From positions 1 to 7,217 of the forward strand of contig BEIP01000064.1 of the NCBI GenBank assembly GCA_002898955.1: DNA of 7,217 bases, written 5' to 3'. The notes beneath the pieces were generated by a model. The model was not told the origin of the DNA, did no database searches, and saw only the letters and a list, made by a program, of their open reading frames with translations. Each line of letters starts with the position of its first letter. Within the stretch, counting starts at the first letter, position 1. Origin of the DNA: a bacterium HR39 (lineage in GTDB: Bacteria; Pseudomonadota; Alphaproteobacteria; Geminicoccales; Geminicoccaceae). A program made the translations under genes and the position numbers. Below, in pieces: positions 1 through 6,456 of this stretch.

Positions 1-534
1 GCCTCAGGGCGGGCGCCTCTCCACAGGACCGGGTTCCGCTGCGGCGCTCGCCGCTCAGTCTCAGCTTCCCATCAATCAGCGGTGAGTTTACCCCAAATCC
101 GCCGACGACGCAAGAGCCCGCGGTTCCCGCGCGGCCACGCCCGCCCCGCGACCCGCCCGGAGCCGCCGCCGCGCACGGCGAGGGCGCGACCGCCCGGGCA
201 GGCGCCACAAGATCTAGCAGATCCCGATCCGCCGCGCAACAAGATGTTGAGTTTTCCACAGGCCCCCGGCCTGACCGCGGCCGGGAGGCGCGGGCTGATG
301 GCGGTGCGGACGGGCCGCGGCGACCGGGCCGGCGGCCTCGCTGAGTTGAGCTGAGTCAGTGGATGGCCTCTCATGCGCTGCCGCCGTCCACAGCTTTCCA
401 CAGCTGGTGGGCGGGGGTGCGTGTCCGCCCGGCCACAGGCGCGGGACGGCCGGTCGCAGCGGCTCCGTCTGGACGATGTCCCGGCCGCTGTCCATACTCC
501 GCCGCGCCGGCGCCAACGCGAGAGGGGAAGGGCC
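1..534. other. Non-coding stretch upstream of the NDUFA12 homologue; no gene supported
   Basis: No reading frame here gives a recognisable protein. The open frames on both strands encode Arg/Pro/Ala-rich sequence typical of chance ORFs in high-GC DNA. A frame open from base 2 to a TGA at 83-85 could be the last 27 codons of an upstream plus-strand gene (ending LPINQR), but I cannot identify it. The stretch contains four TCCACAG motifs in the same orientation and ends in a purine-rich ribosome binding site (GAGGGGAAG, 522-530) for the gene at 535. I see no tRNA, clear promoter or strong terminator. Confidence 0.5.
387..405 (+). repeat. Tandem 9-bp direct repeat TCCACAGCT, DnaA-box-like
   Basis: TCCACAGCT occurs at 387-395 and again at 397-405, giving a 10-bp period, about one helical turn. 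The second copy extends to CTTTCCACA (394-402), one mismatch from the relaxed DnaA box TTWTNCACA. Related same-strand copies lie at 252-260 (TTTTCCACA, a full match to the relaxed box) and 17-25 (CTCTCCACA). The repeats are seen directly; binding by DnaA or another regulator is inference. Confidence 0.4.
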
Positions 535-923
535 GTGCTGGAGTGGCTGAGCTGGAACCGCCTCGGGACCTGGCTGCTCATCCGCCGCCGGGGCGAGTTC
601 GTCGGCGAGGACGAGTTCGGCAACCGCTACTACCGCGAGCGCGGCGCCCCCGACTGGCGCAGGGAACGCCGCTGGGTGGTCTACAACGACCGGGCGGCGA
701 GATCGAACCAAGCGCCGTACCGCCCGGCTGGCACGCCTGGCTGCACCACACCATCGAGCATCCGCCGAACGTGCGGCCGCTGCCGCGCCGGCGCTTCGAG
801 AAGCCCTACGTGCCGAACCTGTCCGGCACGCCGCAGGCCTGGCTGCGGCCCGGCCACCTGCTGCGCGGCGGCCGCCGCCAGCGCGCCACCGGCGACTACG
901 AGCCCTGGCGCCCCGAGGAGTGA
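535..923 (+). pseudogene. NDUFA12-family NADH:ubiquinone oxidoreductase subunit, interrupted by a frameshift
   Basis: This is a homologue of the accessory complex I subunit NDUFA12 (B17.2), which in alphaproteobacteria and mitochondria sits on the peripheral arm of the membrane-bound NADH dehydrogenase. A GTG start at 535 follows the SD-like GAGGGGAAG at 522-530. The first 52 codons give LGTWLLIRRRGEFVGEDEFG, then NRYYRERG and RRWVVYND, all typical of the family. The homologous second half (EIEPSAVPPGWHAWLHH, then KPYVPNLSGTP and ATGDYEPWRPEE) is in another frame and stops at TGA 921-923. The switch falls at about 688-699. Either one base is missing in the G/C run at 691-698, or eight bases are extra. 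Removing eight would give the family-like join YN-GEIEPS. No homopolymeric slippery site is visible. It may be a sequencing error, a real mutation or, less likely, recoding. Both halves are well preserved, so any inactivation would be recent. Confidence 0.85.
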
Positions 924-943
924 GGGCGGGCTGAGAGTCGTCC

Positions 944-1402
944 TCAGCCGCGGCTCATCCCACCTCCGGACGGAATATCTTCCTGTGGATCATCCGGGAA
1001 AAGCTCGGGAAGCCCCCAGATGCGGGGCGAGGCGAACTCCACGCTGTTGCCGGCGGGATCGCGCACGTAGAGCGAGCGGCCGCCGCGTGGCCAGCGGTGC
1101 TCGTGCTCGACCGCGATCCCGTGCGACTGCAGGTGGGCTCGCCAGGCGTCCAGTTCGGCCTCGGTCACCGCGAAGCACACGTGGCCCGGGCCGCCGCAGC
1201 CGTGGGGCGGCACGTCGCGGTTTGCGCGGCTGGCCTCGGGATCGAACACCAGCAGCATCTGCTCCCGCAGCCGGAAGAACACGAAGCGGCCGGGCGCGCG
1301 GGCGTGCACCCGCAGCCCCAGCACGCCGGCGTAGAAGGCCTCGGCGGCTTCGAGGTCGCGGGCATAGAGCACGGTTTCGAGGATGCGCCGCGGTGCGCGC
1401 AT
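944..1402 (-). CDS. VOC (glyoxalase/bleomycin resistance/dioxygenase superfamily) protein
   Basis: The 152-residue protein has the size and layout of a single-unit vicinal oxygen chelate protein with two beta-alpha-beta-beta-beta modules. The first begins at LETVLYARDLEAAEAFYAGV (residues 8-27), and the second at GHVCFAV (73-79) and runs through LYVRDPAGNSVEF (111-123). Likely metal ligands by position are Glu9, His74 and Glu122. Known relatives are metal-dependent lyases, dioxygenases or antibiotic-modifying enzymes; the substrate cannot be told from sequence. The ATG at 1402 is preceded on the minus strand by a near-perfect Shine-Dalgarno AGGGAGGT (plus-strand 1408-1415), five bases away. 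It is convergent with the NDUFA12 homologue, with 20 bp between stops, and divergent from the ghrA-like gene across 93 bp. Confidence 0.9.
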   Translation of the reverse strand: MRAPRRILETVLYARDLEAAEAFYAGVLGLRVHARAPGRFVFFRLREQMLLVFDPEASRANRDVPPHGCGGPGHVCFAVTEAELDAWRAHLQSHGIAVEHEHRWPRGGRSLYVRDPAGNSVEFASPRIWGLPELFPDDPQEDIPSGGGMSRG

Positions 1403-1495
1403 GGCCGACCTCCCTGCCGGCGGCCTGCGGGTTTACGCCGCCGCCGGCTTCCGATAGCAGCCCGGGCGGACGGATGCGAGCGGGGGAGGCCGGCG

Positions 1496-2422
1496 GTGGC
1501 GATCCTGTTCGTGAGCGACATCGACGATCCGGTCGCCTGGCGGCGCGAGCTGGAGAAGCGGCTGGGGCCGCTCGACTTCCGGGTGTGGCCGGAGATCGGC
1601 GATGCGGCGGAGATCGACGTGGCCCTGGTGTGGCGACCGCCGCGTGGCCTGCTCGCCTCGCTCCCCAATCTGCGGGCGATCCTGGCGCTCTCGGCCGGCA
1701 TCGAGACGCTGCTCGAGGATCGCAGCCTGCCGGATGTGCCCCTGTGCCGCATGGTGGACGAATCCCTGGTCGTCACCATGCGCGAGTTCGTCCTCGCCGC
1801 GGTGCTCCTCTACCATCGCGACCTCGACCGCTACGAAGCGCAGCAGCGCCGCGCCGTCTGGCACATGCGCCCGCCGCGGCCGGCCTCGGCCACGCGGGTG
1901 GGGGTGATGGGCCTCGGTGCTCTGGGGCGGCCGGTGGCCGAAGCGCTGCGCGACTTCGGCTTCACCGTGCGCGGCTGGAGCCGCACGCCCAAGGAGATCG
2001 AGGGCGTCGCCTGCTTCGCCGGACGCGGGGCGCTCGCTGCCTTCGCGGGCGGGTGCGACGTGCTGGTGAACCTGCTGCCGCTCACCCCCGAGACCGAGGG
2101 CATCCTGAACGCCGGGCTCTTCGCCGCGCTGCCGCGCGGTGCGGTGGTGATCAACGTGGGACGCGGGCGGCACCTGGTCGATGCGGATCTGATCGAGGCG
2201 GTGGATTCGGGCCATCTGCGCGGGGCGCTGCTCGACGTCTTCCGCGAGGAGCCCCTCCCGGAGGACCACCCGTTCTGGCGGCGGCCGAACATCCGCATCA
2301 CGCCGCACGTGGCCGCCTATACGCTGCCCGAGAGTGCCGCGGAGGTGGTGGCGGAGAACCTGCGGCGGCTCTCCGCGGGCCGCCCGCTGCTGCACGTGGT
2401 GGACCGCATGCGGGGATACTGA
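1496..2422 (+). CDS. ghrA: Glyoxylate/hydroxypyruvate reductase A-type D-2-hydroxyacid dehydrogenase
   Basis: Predicted 308-residue cytosolic NAD(P)H-dependent reductase that would reduce glyoxylate to glycolate and hydroxypyruvate to D-glycerate. The length fits the GhrA subfamily (about 310). The N-terminal substrate domain includes LDFRVWPEIGDAAEIDVALV (residues 26-45) and LPNLRAILALSAG (56-68). The Rossmann motif GLGALG is at 139-144. The catalytic triad of the family is present: Arg223 in NVGRG, Glu252 in DVFREEP and His271 in ITPHVAAYT. The frame is open far upstream, but the GTG at 1496 is chosen because GGGGGAGG (1482-1489) lies just before it and family homology begins at AILFVSD. 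It probably has its own promoter in the gap shared with the VOC gene. The glutamate-cysteine ligase gene follows after 111 bp. The exact physiological substrate is inferred from subfamily resemblance. Confidence 0.9.
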   Translation: MAILFVSDIDDPVAWRRELEKRLGPLDFRVWPEIGDAAEIDVALVWRPPRGLLASLPNLRAILALSAGIETLLEDRSLPDVPLCRMVDESLVVTMREFVLAAVLLYHRDLDRYEAQQRRAVWHMRPPRPASATRVGVMGLGALGRPVAEALRDFGFTVRGWSRTPKEIEGVACFAGRGALAAFAGGCDVLVNLLPLTPETEGILNAGLFAALPRGAVVINVGRGRHLVDADLIEAVDSGHLRGALLDVFREEPLPEDHPFWRRPNIRITPHVAAYTLPESAAEVVAENLRRLSAGRPLLHVVDRMRGY

Positions 2423-2533
2423 ACCGGCGTCTCGGGCGGCTTTCCTGCCTGCCCGCAACCGCTATCTGTGCAGCGCGCGGCGCCGTGGGTGGCCGCGCGT
2501 GCGAGGATCCGACCGGCCGATCGGAAGGAAGCC

Positions 2534-3901
2534 ATGTCCGGACCGCCACCCGAGGGGGGTGAACCCGTCACCGAGCTCAGCCAGCTCGTCGCGTATCTCG
2601 AATCCGGCGCCAAGCCGCCCGAGCACTTCCGCATCGGTACCGAACACGAGAAGTTCGGCTTCCACTGGGACGACCTGCGCCCGCTCGCCTACGACGAGCC
2701 GGGGGGCGTGCGCGATCTGCTGATGGGGCTCGCGCGGGGCTTCGGCTGGCAGCCGGTCTACGAGGGCGCGAACGTCATCGCGCTTTCGCGCGACGGCGCC
2801 AGCGTCAGCCTCGAGCCGGGCGGCCAGTTCGAGCTCTCCGGTGCCCCGCTGCTCCATCTGCACGAGACCTGCCGCGAGGTGCACCGGCACCTCGACGAGG
2901 TGCGCACCGTGGCCGAGCCGCTCGGGGTGGGCATGCTGGGGATCGGCTTCCAGCCCAAGTGGCGGCGCGAGGAGATCCCGTGGATGCCCAAGGCGCGCTA
3001 TGCCATCATGCGCCGCTACATGCCCACCCGCGGCGGCCACGGCCTCGACATGATGCTGCGCACCTGCACGATCCAGGTGAACCTGGACTATGCCGACGAG
3101 GCCGACATGGTCCTCAAGTTCCGCGTCGGCATGGCTCTGCAGCCGATCGCCACGGCCATCTTCGCCAACTCCCCCTTCGCCGACGGGCGCCCCACGGGCT
3201 ATCTCAGCTACCGCGCCTTCGTGTGGACCGACACCGATCCCGACCGCTGCGGGCTCCTGCCCTTCGTCTTCGAGGACGGCTTCGGCTACGAGCGCTATGT
3301 CGAATACGCGCTCGACGTTCCCATGTACTTCGTCTACCGCGGCGGGCGCTACATCGACGTGGCCGGGCGCAGCTTCCGCGACTTCCTGGCCGGCCGGCTT
3401 CCGGAGCTTCCCGGCGAGCGGCCCACCATCGCCGACTTCGAGGCCCATCTCACCACCATCTTCACCGACGTGCGGCTCAAGCGCTACCTCGAGATGCGCG
3501 GCGCCGACGGCGGGCCGTGGAAGGAGATCTGCGGCGTGCCGGCCCTGTGGACGGGACTATTCTACCACCGCCCCTCGCTGGAGGCGGCCTGGGAGCTCTG
3601 CCGCGACTGGACGCTCGAGGAACACCTGCGACTGCGGCGCGACGTGCCGAAATACGCCCTCAACGCTCCCTTCCGTCGCGGCACGGTGCGCGACGTGGCC
3701 CGCGAGATGGTGCGGCTCGCCGCGGAGGGGCTGAAGGCCCGCAGCTTCACCGATCTCGACGGCAACGACGAGCGCCAGTACCTGCAGCGGGTCACCGAGA
3801 TCGTCGAGAGCGGTCGCACCCCCGCCGAGGAGAAGCTGGAGCGCTACTACGGGCCGTGGGGCGAGTCGGTGGATCCGGTCTTCTACGAATACGCCTACTG
3901 A
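2534..3901 (+). CDS. gshA: Glutamate-cysteine ligase (gamma-glutamylcysteine synthetase), plant/alphaproteobacterial type
   Basis: Predicted to catalyse the ATP-dependent joining of L-glutamate and L-cysteine, the first and usually limiting step of glutathione synthesis, in the cytosol (EC 6.3.2.2). The 455-residue length matches the GCS2-fold class shared by plants and alphaproteobacteria, not the enterobacterial GshA class. Characteristic segments are [12 protein letters not shown] (residues 32-43), [12 protein letters not shown] (92-103), [16 protein letters not shown] (108-123), [15 protein letters not shown] (172-186) and, near the C-terminus, [20 protein letters not shown]. The ATG at 2534 follows GGAAGGAAG (2523-2531). 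Plant homologues are redox-regulated through disulfides; several cysteines are present here, but I cannot assign such pairs. It lies 111 bp after the ghrA-like gene, so either co-transcription or an independent promoter is possible. No glutathione synthetase gene is in view. Confidence 0.95.
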   Translation: MSGPPPEGGEPVTELSQLVAYLESGAKPPEHFRIGTEHEKFGFHWDDLRPLAYDEPGGVRDLLMGLARGFGWQPVYEGANVIALSRDGASVSLEPGGQFELSGAPLLHLHETCREVHRHLDEVRTVAEPLGVGMLGIGFQPKWRREEIPWMPKARYAIMRRYMPTRGGHGLDMMLRTCTIQVNLDYADEADMVLKFRVGMALQPIATAIFANSPFADGRPTGYLSYRAFVWTDTDPDRCGLLPFVFEDGFGYERYVEYALDVPMYFVYRGGRYIDVAGRSFRDFLAGRLPELPGERPTIADFEAHLTTIFTDVRLKRYLEMRGADGGPWKEICGVPALWTGLFYHRPSLEAAWELCRDWTLEEHLRLRRDVPKYALNAPFRRGTVRDVAREMVRLAAEGLKARSFTDLDGNDERQYLQRVTEIVESGRTPAEEKLERYYGPWGESVDPVFYEYAY

Positions 3902-3902
3902 C

Positions 3903-3932
3903 GGGAGATCCACCCGCGCGGCCGCGGCTCCC
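3903..3932. terminator. GC-rich hairpin between convergent genes, possible bidirectional terminator
   Basis: The inner stem CCGCG (3914-3918) pairs with CGCGG (3923-3927) around a CGGC loop. The outer stem GGGAG (3903-3907) pairs with CTCCC (3928-3932), with a six-base bulge on one side. It fills the whole 31-bp gap between the gshA stop and the stop of the minus-strand gene. There is no T-tract on either side, so intrinsic termination is uncertain. Confidence 0.35.
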
Positions 3933-4466
3933 TCATCGGTGCGGCACACGCACCGGCCGCAGCCGGGCCGCCGGCAGCCAGTCGTCGCGGCCCGGCAGGC
4001 GGGCCTCGAAGAAGCGCCAGCCGTTCACCGGATGACCGGTGACGCTGCGCGCCGCCGCCGACAGCGAGGTGAAGCGCCGCCCCTCCAGGACCACCGCGCC
4101 GCCCTCGATCCGGCCGCGCACCTCGCGACCGTGGAAGCGGCCGCGCAGCTCCGTCCCCTCGGGCAGCGGCACCTCTCCGGGGGCGTCCGCCGACTCGTTT
4201 GACTCTTCGGACTCCAAGCTCCCTCCCGACTCTTCCGGCTCTCCGTCATCCGGAGTCTCCAGAGTCACGCGAGTCGAGACCGTGCCCGTCCGCGGGTCGG
4301 ACTCCCGCGCGACACCCGCCGGCGATGGCGTGGCGCTGCGCCGCGGCCGCGGCGGCAGGCCCAGCCATTCCCGCAGCAGGTCGTTGAAGCTCTGGTCCGG
4401 ACTCCGCAGGCGTCGGGTCAGCTCGACCAGCACCTCGGAGTCGACCGGAATGCGCGCGTCCTCCAT
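3933..4466 (-). CDS. Putative DNA-binding protein: SeqA-N/RHH-like N-terminus, acidic linker, RAMA/DUF4357-like C-terminus
   Basis: No close named relative is recognised for this 177-residue protein; the assignment is by domains. Residues 5-37 (RIPVDSEVLVELTRRL, then SFNDLLREWLGL) resemble the short beta strand plus two helices of the SeqA N-terminal oligomerisation domain and of ribbon-helix-helix proteins. Residues about 38-100 are a low-complexity linker, rich in Pro/Arg at first and then Ser/Glu (SLESEESNESADAP). Residues 101-171 (LPEGTELRGRFHGREVRGRI, RRFTSLSAAARSVTG, VNGWRFFEA) match the pattern of RAMA/DUF4357 domains, the type found at the C-terminus of adenine methylases including CcrM and predicted to contact modified DNA. 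The ATG at 4466 is chosen because homology starts there; its SD is weak (GGAG). A longer upstream frame is antisense to cnoX and rejected. The N-terminal half and the region upstream carry an exceptional GANTC cluster. Confidence 0.75.
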   Translation of the reverse strand: MEDARIPVDSEVLVELTRRLRSPDQSFNDLLREWLGLPPRPRRSATPSPAGVARESDPRTGTVSTRVTLETPDDGEPEESGGSLESEESNESADAPGEVPLPEGTELRGRFHGREVRGRIEGGAVVLEGRRFTSLSAAARSVTGHPVNGWRFFEARLPGRDDWLPAARLRPVRVPHR

Positions 4467-4534
4467 GCCGGACTCCGGACTCCGCGACGACGGCTCCGCC
4501 CTGACTCTACTCCGGGCCGCCGCGGAGTCGAGTC
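4192..4534. repeat. Cluster of 15 GANTC sites (CcrM-type methylation motif)
   Basis: GANTC occurs at 4192, 4201, 4210, 4228, 4253, 4262, 4271, 4300, 4400, 4438, 4471, 4478, 4503, 4525 and 4530 (first base of each). All have C or G at the central N. By hand count the rest of the window has only eight: 353, 935, 1760, 2204, 2600, 3863, 4940 and 7014. Ten cluster sites lie in the SeqA-N-like/RAMA-like gene and five in the non-coding region between it and cnoX. Several share the longer context CGGACTCC. GANTC is the palindromic target of the cell-cycle methylase CcrM in most alphaproteobacteria. Actual methylation and function here are inferred. Confidence 0.85.
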
Positions 4535-4568
4535 CGCGCGGCGGGCGGGGCATGGTGCGTCGCACGCC

Positions 4569-4597
4569 CTTGCGGCGCGCGGATGGCCCCTCCATCT
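4569..4597 (+). promoter_or_regulatory. Possible sigma-32-like promoter for the cnoX operon
   Basis: CTTG (4569-4572), an 18-base spacer and TCCATCT (4591-4597) resemble the alphaproteobacterial heat-shock pattern CTTG-N17/18-CYTATNT, with two mismatches in the -10 element. It sits about 50-80 bp upstream of cnoX, in the 183-bp divergent region that also holds five GANTC sites. A heat-shock promoter would suit a chaperone gene, but a match this short could be chance. Confidence 0.25.
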
Positions 4598-4649
4598 GTG
4601 CGCAGGGCCGGGTCGCCCGGCCGCGGTTGTTTCGGACCCGAGCGGCTGG

Positions 4650-5579
4650 ATGCGGGGCATGCAGATCTTCGGTGCGAAGAAGCAGGGCAACGGTGCCGGC
4701 GCGGCGCAGCAGGAGGCGTGGATCCGCGACGGCTCCACGGAGACCTTCGTCCGCGACGTCCTCGAGGCCTCGCTGCAGGTTCCCGTCCTCGTGGACTTCT
4801 GGGCGCCCTGGTGCGGGCCCTGCCGTCAGCTCGGGCCGCTTCTCGAAAAGCTGGTGCGTCAGGCGCGCGGGCGCATCAGCCTCGTCAAGATCAACGTCGA
4901 CGAGAACCCCGAGCTCGCCCAGCGGCTGCGCATCCAGTCGATTCCCACCGTCTACGCCTTCCTGGGCGGCCAGCCGGTGGCCGGTTTCGCCGGCGCCCAG
5001 CCGGAAAGCCAGCTGCGCGCCTTCATCGAGCGGCTGATCGGCGGCCCGCTCGGCGCCGACGTCGAGGCGGAGCTCGCCGCCGGCCGCGAGGCCCTCGCCG
5101 CCGGCCGCGCCGCGGAGGCGCTCGCGCACTTCCGGCGGGTCTTGGAACAGGATCCCGAGCAGGCCGAGGCCTGGTCGGGTCTGGTGCGCGCGGCGGTGGC
5201 CCTCGGACGGCTCGACGATGCCGAGAAGTTCCTCGAAGAGGGGAGGAAGATCGTCGGCGAGAAGCCGCTCGCCGGTGCGAAGGCCGCCATCGCGATCGCC
5301 CGCGAGGCCGGCGAGCTGCCGCCGCAGGAGGAGCTCGAGCGGCGCATCGCCGATAATCCCGACGACTTCGAGGCGCGCAGCCGTCTCGCCACGCGCCTGT
5401 TCCTCACCGGCCGCTACGACGAGGCCTTCGATCAGCTCCTCCACATCGTCCGGCGCGACCGGAGCTGGCACGACGACGGCGCCCGCCGTCAGCTGCTGCG
5501 CTTCTTCGAGGCGCTCGGCAACGACCATCCGGCGGTCCGCAAGGGGCGCACGAAGCTCTCCTCGCTGCTCTTCGCCTGA
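4650..5579 (+). CDS. cnoX: CnoX/YbbN co-chaperone: thioredoxin domain plus TPR-like repeats
   Basis: Predicted cytosolic chaperedoxin that protects proteins from oxidative and heat damage and hands them to GroEL or DnaK. Of 309 residues, about 24-130 form a thioredoxin domain with an intact WCGPC (54-58) after [10 protein letters not shown], and the cis-proline loop IQSIPT (95-100). Residues from about 134 are helical TPR-like repeats ([20 protein letters not shown], later [17 protein letters not shown]), as in YbbN. E. coli CnoX lacks the first active-site cysteine, whereas Caulobacter CnoX keeps CXXC, so redox activity is plausible here. Start choice is uncertain: ATG at 4650 or at 4659, both with weak ribosome binding sites. 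It is the first gene of a plus-strand operon. Its stop shares one base with the next start (TGATG), which suggests translational coupling. It is divergent from the SeqA-N-like/RAMA-like gene. Confidence 0.93.
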   Translation: MRGMQIFGAKKQGNGAGAAQQEAWIRDGSTETFVRDVLEASLQVPVLVDFWAPWCGPCRQLGPLLEKLVRQARGRISLVKINVDENPELAQRLRIQSIPTVYAFLGGQPVAGFAGAQPESQLRAFIERLIGGPLGADVEAELAAGREALAAGRAAEALAHFRRVLEQDPEQAEAWSGLVRAAVALGRLDDAEKFLEEGRKIVGEKPLAGAKAAIAIAREAGELPPQEELERRIADNPDDFEARSRLATRLFLTGRYDEAFDQLLHIVRRDRSWHDDGARRQLLRFFEALGNDHPAVRKGRTKLSSLLFA

Positions 5580-6220
5580 TGCGCGTGCCGGCGGAGCTGC
5601 CGCGCGTCCTCCCCGTCTTCCCGCTGCGCGGGACGGTGCTGATGCCGCACGGGCGGCTGCCGCTGCACGTCTTCGAGCCGCGCTACCGGGCGCTGGTGCG
5701 CGACGTGCTCGCCGGAGCCGGCGTCTTCGGCATGATCCAGCACCGCGCCGCGCCGGAGGCCGAGCCCGCGCCGCCGCTCTATCTCACCGGATGCGCCGGG
5801 CGCATCGCGGCCCACCGGCCGCTGCCCGACGGCCGGCACCTCCTCGTGCTCGCCGGTCTGTGCCGGTTCGACGTGGTGGAGGAGCTGCCGGTGGAGACGC
5901 CGTATCGCCAGGTGGAGGCCTCCTACGAGCGCTGGCTCCACGACCTGGAGCCGCCGGCGGAGCTGCCGGAGGTGCGCGCCCGTATCCTGCCGCGGCTGGC
6001 GCGCTATCTGGAGAGCCTGGAAGCGCAGGTGGAGCTGGGCGCCCTCGCCGCCGCCCCGCTGCCGGTGATCCTCGCGCTGTGCGCCACCACGCTGCCCTTC
6101 GCGCCGGAAGAGAAGCAGGCCGTTCTGGAGGCGCGCACGCCCGAGGCGCAGGCGGCGGTGTTGGAGGGCCTGCTGGAGATCCACCTCGCCGGCGGGGCGG
6201 AGGGAGGGCGTCCGAACTGA
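5579..6220 (+). CDS. LON N-terminal substrate-binding domain protein (no ATPase or protease domain)
   Basis: This 213-residue stand-alone version of the Lon N-terminal (PUA-like) domain shows [20 protein letters not shown] (11-30) followed by [10 protein letters not shown] (31-40), then GMIQ (51-54), GCAGRI (71-76) and [14 protein letters not shown] (84-97). The C-terminal third is helical. Lon's Walker motifs and Ser-Lys dyad are absent, and the length is normal for the single-domain family. Such proteins are thought to bind unfolded or specific protein substrates, but no biochemical role is established that I can name. The ATG overlaps the cnoX stop by one base. Pairing with a chaperedoxin suggests a protein quality-control role, which is inference. 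Confidence 0.92.
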   Translation: MRVPAELPRVLPVFPLRGTVLMPHGRLPLHVFEPRYRALVRDVLAGAGVFGMIQHRAAPEAEPAPPLYLTGCAGRIAAHRPLPDGRHLLVLAGLCRFDVVEELPVETPYRQVEASYERWLHDLEPPAELPEVRARILPRLARYLESLEAQVELGALAAAPLPVILALCATTLPFAPEEKQAVLEARTPEAQAAVLEGLLEIHLAGGAEGGRPN

Positions 6221-6234
6221 GGGAGACCCGGGAC

Positions 6235-6456
6235 ATGTCCGAGCGGCCGCATCCTTCCGGTCTCGATCCGCGCCTTCTCGAGGTGCTGGTCTGTCCGGTG
6301 ACCCGCACGCGGCTGCGGTGGGACCCGCGCACCAACGAGCTGATCAGCGACGAGGCGGGCCTCGCCTATCCCATCCGCGACGGCATCCCCATCATGCTGC
6401 CCGAGGAGGCGCGCCGGCTGCGGCCCGGCGGGGAAGGGGAGGGGGAGGCCCGATGA
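6235..6456 (+). CDS. Trm112-like / UPF0434 small protein
   Basis: This 73-residue protein has the Trm112p-like pattern [14 protein letters not shown] (14-27), [20 protein letters not shown] (35-54) and LPEEARRL. In eukaryotes and archaea, Trm112 is a small partner that activates methyltransferases acting on tRNA, rRNA and release factors. The bacterial family is poorly characterised. E. coli YcaR has CPVC plus a further Cys, while this protein keeps only Cys20, with Thr and Ser in the other places, so zinc binding is unlikely. I believe that state is common in alphaproteobacteria. It starts 15 bp after the LON-domain gene, preceded by GGGAG (6221-6225). The Gly/Glu-rich tail (GGEGEGEAR) is encoded by the purine-rich DNA that also serves as ribosome binding site for the next gene. 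Confidence 0.9.
   Translation: MSERPHPSGLDPRLLEVLVCPVTRTRLRWDPRTNELISDEAGLAYPIRDGIPIMLPEEARRLRPGGEGEGEAR

Noticed and set aside
82..354. 90-codon plus-strand frame in the gene-free stretch
   Set aside because: Pro/Arg-rich composition, no ribosome binding site and no recognisable domain. A minus-strand frame covering 72-623 is equally featureless and overlaps the NDUFA12 homologue antisense.
1..534. Possible chromosomal origin based on DnaA-box-like motifs
   Set aside because: No AT-rich unwinding region and no neighbouring origin-associated genes (dnaA, hemE, parAB) are present, so only the motif cluster is reported.
1097..1495. Upstream extension of the ghrA-like frame
   Set aside because: It runs antisense through the VOC gene and lacks family similarity; the GTG at 1496 has a good ribosome binding site and the right protein length.
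1433..2458. 341-codon minus-strand open frame
   Set aside because: It is antisense to the ghrA-like gene, with His/Arg/Gln-rich composition and no recognisable domain.
373..2562. 729-codon plus-strand open frame
   Set aside because: Only codons 535 to about 690 are real (first part of the NDUFA12 homologue). The rest is Arg/Ala-rich out-of-frame translation through the VOC and ghrA-like genes.
2462..3448. 328-codon minus-strand open frame
   Set aside because: It lies fully antisense to gshA, whose protein is highly conserved; long antisense frames are expected in high-GC coding DNA.
3933..5528. 531-codon minus-strand open frame extending the SeqA-N-like/RAMA-like gene far upstream
   Set aside because: The part beyond 4466 is antisense to the clear cnoX gene and its translation has no family resemblance; the domain homology starts at the ATG at 4466.
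6235..6456. Loss of zinc-binding cysteines in the Trm112-like protein as a sign of decay
   Set aside because: The rest of the family pattern is intact and, to my knowledge, alphaproteobacterial members commonly have CPVT and ELISD here, so it is treated as a normal lineage feature.
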